Shown here piece by piece: positions 58,318-64,000 of a stretch of DNA of 64,000 nt. Each line of letters starts with the position of its first letter. Position 1 is the first letter of the stretch. The stretch is from an uncultured Rhizobiaceae group bacterium (GTDB lineage Bacteria; Pseudomonadota; Alphaproteobacteria; Rhizobiales; Rhizobiaceae). A model generated the notes under the pieces. It did not search any database. It was not told the origin of the DNA and saw only the letters and a list, made by a program, of their open reading frames with translations. The position numbers were made by a program, and so were the translations under genes. Location: the NCBI GenBank assembly GCA_937958815.1, contig CALGMR010000006.1, forward strand, positions 124,001 through 188,000, in the 5' to 3' direction.

Positions 58318-61124
58318 CCCTTGGAGCGATCACATTCGGTGCACCCTTTTTGCTGATTGGCTTGTTGGCACTGCCAATAATTTGGCTGTTGTTGAAACTG
58401 ACCCCACCAAAACCGCGAGAGGAAGTGTTTCCTCCCACACGGATACTGGAAGAGCTTGGACAGCGGGAAGAAACTCCTGCCAAAAGCCCCTGGTGGTTGA
58501 CCCTGTTGCGATTGCTCATGGCTGCGTTGGTTATCTTTGCCTTATCGGAACCGGTTTGGAACGCACCTGAACAATCTTCAGAAGGTAGCGGCCCCATGTT
58601 GATTGTTATGGACGATGGCTGGACAGGCGGTAACAATTGGGACGTGCGACAAGCCACTGCGCGACGTGTGTTGAATGAAGCAGGCAGCGCTGGTCGCCCC
58701 GTTGCGCTGGTGTTTACAAGCCAAGAAGCGAAGGCTGATCTCGCGACCAAACGGGTGGAAGAATGGACGGCTGCTCTGAATGCCGCAAAGCCGAACCCAA
58801 TTCCCGTCGTTCTCGCCCCATTGGCTGAAAAACTTCGCACGTCATCCGTTGCTTTTGAAACTGTTGTTTGGCTTTCCGGTGGATTGAAGTCGGACGATCA
58901 TGATGCGTTCAAAACTGCTTTGGAATCATTAGCCCCCTCACAGTTGCAAGTGTATTCATCGCAAACTACACCCGTTGCACTGAGTGAAACACGCAATGCG
59001 CCAGATGCACTAACAGTGTCCGTTTCCCGAGCATCTTCAACAGATGCGTCCGATGGCATTGTGACGGCATATGATTCAAAGGGGCGTTCTATTTCCAGCG
59101 CACCGTTTGAATTTCCCACTTCTGGATTGACCACAACAGCAGAATTTAAGCTGCCTGTAGAACTGCGCAATGAAGTGGTTCGTTTGGAAATAGACAACGC
59201 CACCACCGCTGCTGGTGTTCAATTGCTGGACGAGCGTTTTCGCCGTCGTCGCGTGGGTTTGATTTCGGGCGGCAATGCGGATCAACAACAACCGCTTTTG
59301 TCTCCGCTCTATTACATTTCACGCGCTTTAGAACCGTTCAGCGAATTGCGAGAAGCCTCTGCCGACAACAATATCGATGCCATTAAACAATTGATCAATG
59401 AACGCATGGCCACTCTGGTGCTGGCGGACATCGGCCAACTGCCCAAAGAAGCCATTGAAGAGCTCGAACAATGGGTCAACAAAGGCGGCATGTTGATCCG
59501 TTTTGCAGGGCCACGTCTTGCACGCCGTGACGATGGACAACTGGTTCCTGTCACTTTGCGCAGAGGCGGAAGAAGTTTGGGCGGCACGCTCACATGGGGT
59601 GAAGCGAAACCGCTGTCGTCCTTCGACAACAATTCACCATTCAAAGGCATTCCTGTTCCTGAAGATGTGACCGTGACGCGCCAAGTTTTAGCAGAACCTG
59701 ACATTGATTTGGCCAGCAAAACTTGGGCTAGTCTTAAAGATGGAACACCGTTGGTCACAGCATCACAACGCGGCGCAGGTTGGATTGTCTTGTTTCATGT
59801 GACCGCCGATGCGGGCTGGTCGAACCTGCCCTTATCAGGTGCATTTGTGGATATGTTGCGCCGTCTCGTGGCCGTTTCCAACAACGTGGTCGCTGCCGAT
59901 CAAGCCCGCGAAGCTGTAGATGAACAAGTGAACGACGTTCAAACACTGGCGCCATTTCAATCGCTCAACGGGTTCGGCAAATTATCCGCTCCACCATCCG
60001 ATGCGCGCGGGCTCACCGTTACCAATGGCGAAACACCGCCCGTAGCGAAAGAAAATCCGCCGGGCTTGTATGGTGCGGAAGACGCTTTTGTCGCTTTGAA
60101 CCTGTTTTCAACCACTTCCAACCTCAACCGTATTGCTGCGGCTGATATTCCCGCAGAGGCTGCTCAATTGACCTATACCACCGAAGACCCAACTCCGTTC
60201 AAACCGTGGTTATTGGGCGCAGCATTGTTGTTTTTGGCTTTGGATTGCATCGCAGTTTTGTGGATGGCAGGTGCATTGCGCACTGGGCTTACCAGAGGGG
60301 CCAAGGTTGCAAGCGCGGTTGTTCTTTCAATCATTCTGTTGCAACCCGACACGACATTTGCGCAAGAAAAGAAGGATGAGTTCGATTTCGAACATGCTCT
60401 TCGAACCCGTTTGGCCTATGTGAAAACAGGCAACTCCAGGCTCGATGAAGTAAGCCGCAAGGGCTTGATTGGTCTGACCCAATTCATAGCTTCACGCACA
60501 TCTTTGGAACCCGACGCACCTGTTGGGTTGGACATCACAAAAGATGAATTGTCTTTTTATCCCCTGCTCTATTGGCCTGTCGATGCAAATTCCGAAGTGC
60601 CCAGTCAAGCGACCATGGCGCGGATTGATAACTTTATGAAAAAAGGCGGCAGCGTCCTTTTTGATACGCGCGATCAATTATCCGGCGGGTTCGGCTCTTC
60701 ACGTGTGAGTGCCGAAACACAAAAGCTTCGTCAAATTCTGTCCTCGCTGGATATTCCAGCGTTGGAACCTGTTCCAAACAGGCATGTGCTCACCCGCGCT
60801 TTTTATCTTCTTAACGTGTTTCCGGGGCGCTATCTGGAAGGCAAGCTTTGGGTGGAAGCCAGCCAAAATCCCGATGAACAATCAGACCGCCCTGCCCGGT
60901 CTGGCGATGGTGTATCTTCGATCCTCATCACCTCAAATGACTTTGCGTCCGCATGGGCAACAGAGTCCGATGGCAGACCCTCATTTGCTATTGTGCCACC
61001 CAATCCAACGCAAAGGGTTTATGCCTATCGTACGGGCGTCAACATTGTGATGTACACACTGACGGGCAATTACAAATCTGATCAGGTGCATATTCCCGCA
61101 TTGCTGGAAAGGTTGGGTCAATGA
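58314..61124 (+). CDS. BatA-N-terminal / DUF4159 membrane protein
   Basis: N-terminal BatA-like TM segment (FGAPFLLIGLLALPIIWLLLKLTPPKPREEVFPPTRIL); C-terminal DUF4159-like (YPLLYWPVDANSEVPSQATMARIDNFMKKGGSVLFDTRD). Confidence 0.9.
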   Translation: MTLGAITFGAPFLLIGLLALPIIWLLLKLTPPKPREEVFPPTRILEELGQREETPAKSPWWLTLLRLLMAALVIFALSEPVWNAPEQSSEGSGPMLIVMDDGWTGGNNWDVRQATARRVLNEAGSAGRPVALVFTSQEAKADLATKRVEEWTAALNAAKPNPIPVVLAPLAEKLRTSSVAFETVVWLSGGLKSDDHDAFKTALESLAPSQLQVYSSQTTPVALSETRNAPDALTVSVSRASSTDASDGIVTAYDSKGRSISSAPFEFPTSGLTTTAEFKLPVELRNEVVRLEIDNATTAAGVQLLDERFRRRRVGLISGGNADQQQPLLSPLYYISRALEPFSELREASADNNIDAIKQLINERMATLVLADIGQLPKEAIEELEQWVNKGGMLIRFAGPRLARRDDGQLVPVTLRRGGRSLGGTLTWGEAKPLSSFDNNSPFKGIPVPEDVTVTRQVLAEPDIDLASKTWASLKDGTPLVTASQRGAGWIVLFHVTADAGWSNLPLSGAFVDMLRRLVAVSNNVVAADQAREAVDEQVNDVQTLAPFQSLNGFGKLSAPPSDARGLTVTNGETPPVAKENPPGLYGAEDAFVALNLFSTTSNLNRIAAADIPAEAAQLTYTTEDPTPFKPWLLGAALLFLALDCIAVLWMAGALRTGLTRGAKVASAVVLSIILLQPDTTFAQEKKDEFDFEHALRTRLAYVKTGNSRLDEVSRKGLIGLTQFIASRTSLEPDAPVGLDITKDELSFYPLLYWPVDANSEVPSQATMARIDNFMKKGGSVLFDTRDQLSGGFGSSRVSAETQKLRQILSSLDIPALEPVPNRHVLTRAFYLLNVFPGRYLEGKLWVEASQNPDEQSDRPARSGDGVSSILITSNDFASAWATESDGRPSFAIVPPNPTQRVYAYRTGVNIVMYTLTGNYKSDQVHIPALLERLGQ

Positions 61125-63217
61125 ACAACTGGACCATTGATTTTGCGCCTTTGATGCCGTGGACCGTGATTGCGGTTCTGGCAGCGATTGCGGGTGTGTT
61201 TGTTCTTTATGGATTGATCAAAGGAATGCGCGGAAGCGTTCTGCGCCTGCTTGCATGGGCGTGTCTGGCGTTGGCGCTGGCCAATCCATCGGTGTTGAAT
61301 GAAGACCGCGATCCGCTGAAAACTGTGGTTGCCGTGGTTGTTGATGAATCCGACAGTCAAAAGCTTGATGGGCGCGACGTTCAAACCCAACAGACCCGCG
61401 AAGCCATTACGGAATTGCTTGCAAAATTCCCGCAATATGATGTGCGAGAAGTTGTCGCCCGCAATGGCGGTGCAGCATCTGGAGACGCCTCAACGGCTTT
61501 GTTCTCCAGCCTTCAATCAGCATTTCAAAACGTGCCACCCGATCAAGTGGGCGGTGCAATATTGATCACAGACGGCCAAGTGCATGACATTCCAAAAGTC
61601 ACGGATGCTCTTGGCTTCGACGCGCCCGTTCATGCCCTCGTCACAGGCGAAGAGGGTGACAGTGATCGACGTATCTCCATCAAAAAAGCGCCTCGTTTTG
61701 GCATTGTCAGCACGAGCCAGGAAATCGTCTACGCGGTTACAGACACAAATATTCCCAATTCAAACCAACCCGTTGAAGTGCGGGTGTCTATCGACGGGGA
61801 GTTGATTGCCGTCGATCAAGTTTTGCCAGGCGAAGATGCGAGTTTCTATTTCGATGTGCCCCATGGCGGGAAAAATGTCATCGAGTTTGCCGTCGATACA
61901 GTTGAAGGCGAAATCACCCCTGTGAACAATCGTGCATTTACAGTGTTGGATGGCATTCGTGAAAACCTGCGTGTGTTATTGGTCTCTGGTGAACCCCATG
62001 CGGGGGAACGCACTTGGCGTAATCTTTTAAAATCCGATGGGTCGGTCGATCTGGTGCATTTCACCATTTTGCGTCCGCCTGAAAAGCAAGATGGCACGCC
62101 AATCAATCAGCTTTCGTTAATTGCCTTTCCAACGCGTGAACTGTTTATCGAAAAAATTGACGAGTTCGATCTGATTATTTTCGATCGCTACAAACGTCGC
62201 GGGGTTCTGCCTGTTTTGTATTTCGACAATATCGCCCGCTACCTTACCGATGGCGGGGCTATTCTGGTCGCTGCAGGGCCTGAACATGCTGATGTCACCA
62301 GCATTCACCAAACGCCTCTGGCTTCTGTCTTACCAGTGGAACCTTCGGGGCAAGTGAAAACCGGCCCGTTTTTGCCACAGGTTTCCGAGCAAGGCCGCAA
62401 ACATCCGGTGACGCGCGATTTGCCAGGGTTGCAACCGATAGATTCTGACAAAGATCCCGAATGGAGCCGCTGGTTCCGATTGATTGAAAGCAAGAACCCG
62501 CAAGGGGACACGATTATGGAAGGCGGCAATGGCGAACCATTGCTTGTTCTCAACCGCCCGGGCAAAGGGCGCATTGCCATGTTGATGTCTGACCATGTTT
62601 GGTTGTGGGCGCGCGGCTTTGAAGGCGGCGGTCCCCATTCTTCACTTTTGCGCCGTACAGCGCATTGGTTGATGAAAGAACCAGAGCTCGATGAAGAGGC
62701 CCTCACCGCCCGTTCTGAAGGTGACCGTCTTATCGTCAAGCGTCAAACCATGGGTGATGAACCTGGCCAAGCCCAATTGATTGATCCCACGGGAAAATCT
62801 TTCAACGTGGAGCTTCTGCCTCAAAGTGATGGAACTTACCAAGGTGAGTTCAAGGCAGAAACTCTGGGGCTTTATCGCGTGGCAAATGGGGAACTGACTG
62901 CACTTTCCCATGTCGGCCCTGCAAATCCGCGTGAATATGCTGAAATTGTTTCAACACCCGAAAAGCTGACACCTTTGCTTGCCGCAACAGGCGGTGCAGT
63001 TTCGCGGGTCGCAAAAGAAAATGCCGCCCGCTCGCTTCCCCGTGTTGTGCCCGTGCGCGGCAATGGCCCCACATCGGGTTCGGGCTGGATTGGACTTAAG
63101 ACATCCAATGCAAGCGTGTTGAAAGGCGTGACGCAAGTTCCACTGCTTGCTGGATTCTTGGGGCTCGGCATTCTGCTTCTTGTGTTGGGTGGTATGTGGG
63201 CCCGCGAAGGGCGTTAA
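61121..63217 (+). CDS. membrane protein with vWA/glutamine-amidotransferase-like segments, last gene of the MoxR cluster
   Basis: N- and C-terminal TM segments; VVAVVVDESDSQKLDGRD; LLVSGEPHAGERTWRNLLKSD; 4-nt overlap with the DUF4159 gene. Confidence 0.85.
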   Translation: MNNWTIDFAPLMPWTVIAVLAAIAGVFVLYGLIKGMRGSVLRLLAWACLALALANPSVLNEDRDPLKTVVAVVVDESDSQKLDGRDVQTQQTREAITELLAKFPQYDVREVVARNGGAASGDASTALFSSLQSAFQNVPPDQVGGAILITDGQVHDIPKVTDALGFDAPVHALVTGEEGDSDRRISIKKAPRFGIVSTSQEIVYAVTDTNIPNSNQPVEVRVSIDGELIAVDQVLPGEDASFYFDVPHGGKNVIEFAVDTVEGEITPVNNRAFTVLDGIRENLRVLLVSGEPHAGERTWRNLLKSDGSVDLVHFTILRPPEKQDGTPINQLSLIAFPTRELFIEKIDEFDLIIFDRYKRRGVLPVLYFDNIARYLTDGGAILVAAGPEHADVTSIHQTPLASVLPVEPSGQVKTGPFLPQVSEQGRKHPVTRDLPGLQPIDSDKDPEWSRWFRLIESKNPQGDTIMEGGNGEPLLVLNRPGKGRIAMLMSDHVWLWARGFEGGGPHSSLLRRTAHWLMKEPELDEEALTARSEGDRLIVKRQTMGDEPGQAQLIDPTGKSFNVELLPQSDGTYQGEFKAETLGLYRVANGELTALSHVGPANPREYAEIVSTPEKLTPLLAATGGAVSRVAKENAARSLPRVVPVRGNGPTSGSGWIGLKTSNASVLKGVTQVPLLAGFLGLGILLLVLGGMWAREGR

Positions 63218-63219
63218 AC

Positions 63220-63795
63220 CTAGGCAAACCGAGTGGCCTGTCCTGAGCAATCGACGGACGCGCCTTCAACCAAATCGCACACAAGAACACGCATTCGGTC
63301 GACGGGTCTTGGCAATTCAATCTTGCCTGCTGGGATACGTTCGAAGCCAAATTGTTGATAATAGGCAAGGTCACCCACCAATATAATGGCCTTAGGGCCG
63401 CCTTGTTTCGCATGCTCTCGCGCCGTATCCACAGCCTGCTTCATAAGCGCCCTGCCTGCACCCAAAGACTTGTATTCGCGCAACACACCAAGCGGGCCCA
63501 ACATCAAGACGGTATCTTCGCCCCATCTGATTTTGGTCAGCCGTACGGAACCGATGATTTCTTCACCTTTGCAAGCCACGAAAGACAGATGCGTTTCTGG
63601 CTCGACACCTTCGCGCAAAGCATAGGCCGCACGGGCAAACATCCCGGGGCCAAATACGTTCATTGTAAGAATTTCAACCGCCTCCAAATTGGCGGATGTT
63701 TGCAAGCGAATTTCAAACGACGTTTCAGAATTGGACGCAGATGAGTTATCAATTTTTGAAGAAGACATAGAACAAGCCAGACAGATGGGAACCAA
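63220..63795 (-). CDS. GNAT-family N-acetyltransferase
   Basis: LSFVACKGEEIIGSVRLTKIRWGEDTVLMLGPLGVLREYKSLGAGRALMKQAVD...VGDLAYYQQFGFERIP. True start may be internal. Confidence 0.92.
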   Translation of the reverse strand: MVPICLACSMSSSKIDNSSASNSETSFEIRLQTSANLEAVEILTMNVFGPGMFARAAYALREGVEPETHLSFVACKGEEIIGSVRLTKIRWGEDTVLMLGPLGVLREYKSLGAGRALMKQAVDTAREHAKQGGPKAIILVGDLAYYQQFGFERIPAGKIELPRPVDRMRVLVCDLVEGASVDCSGQATRFA

Positions 63796-64000
63796 ATTGG
63801 ATGCAGCGACGCATCACGAATAGCCAGCTCAAAAGCCAGCAATCAGAAGGATCGTCGTCGTAGCGTTCTTGTTGTCATATCTGCTCACTATCACGCGATT
63901 TGCGCGCCGTCTACTTGGAATTGTCTTGCAAACCTACAGGCGTGCTATCAAATAGGCACCGTGAGAAAACGCACTGGATGAAATTTATGGGACTGCTCGT

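Noticed and set aside
63961-64000. Possible start of a gene at the right edge (atgaaatttatgggactgctcgt)
   Set aside because: Too short to support a call.
1-64000. tRNA/rRNA genes, CRISPR arrays, prophage, integrase or transposase genes
   Set aside because: Looked for and none recognised by eye; a tRNAscan/Infernal run would be needed to exclude small RNAs formally.

Overview
Alphaproteobacterial (Hyphomicrobiales/Rhizobiales-like) chromosomal window, densely coding and mostly core genes. In order: RND efflux pair; pssA/psd; a possible ArsR / Atm1-type ABC exporter / DUF1194 unit; LysM protein; LOG-family protein; rarD; cimA; cysS with a nearby 406-bp tandem duplication; ygfZ-HD-phosphatase-Nudix regulator operon facing a nadA-X-nadB-nadC operon; recO/era/rnc/lepB; rpoZ/relA/acpS; smpB/dapA; a soluble lytic transglycosylase; two paralogous ABC exporters separated by a DUF5677-like island; hemF; cca; and a MoxR/DUF58/DUF4159 cluster. 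I saw no rRNA, tRNA, CRISPR array, transposase or prophage. The points most worth a second look are: (i) the tandem duplication downstream of cysS, which creates an in-frame chimeric ORF next to an apparently mosaic cysS; (ii) a perfect palindrome in front of nadA, paired with a nearby Nudix-type regulator and an uncharacterised 116-aa protein inside the nad operon; (iii) a perfect palindrome in front of a Cys-rich ArsR gene upstream of an Atm1-like exporter; (iv) the DUF5677-like island between the paired ABC exporters; (v) a 35-codon small ORF with a good Shine-Dalgarno. No previously undescribed multi-gene defence or mobile system is convincingly visible. All family calls come from reading the translations; no database search was run.
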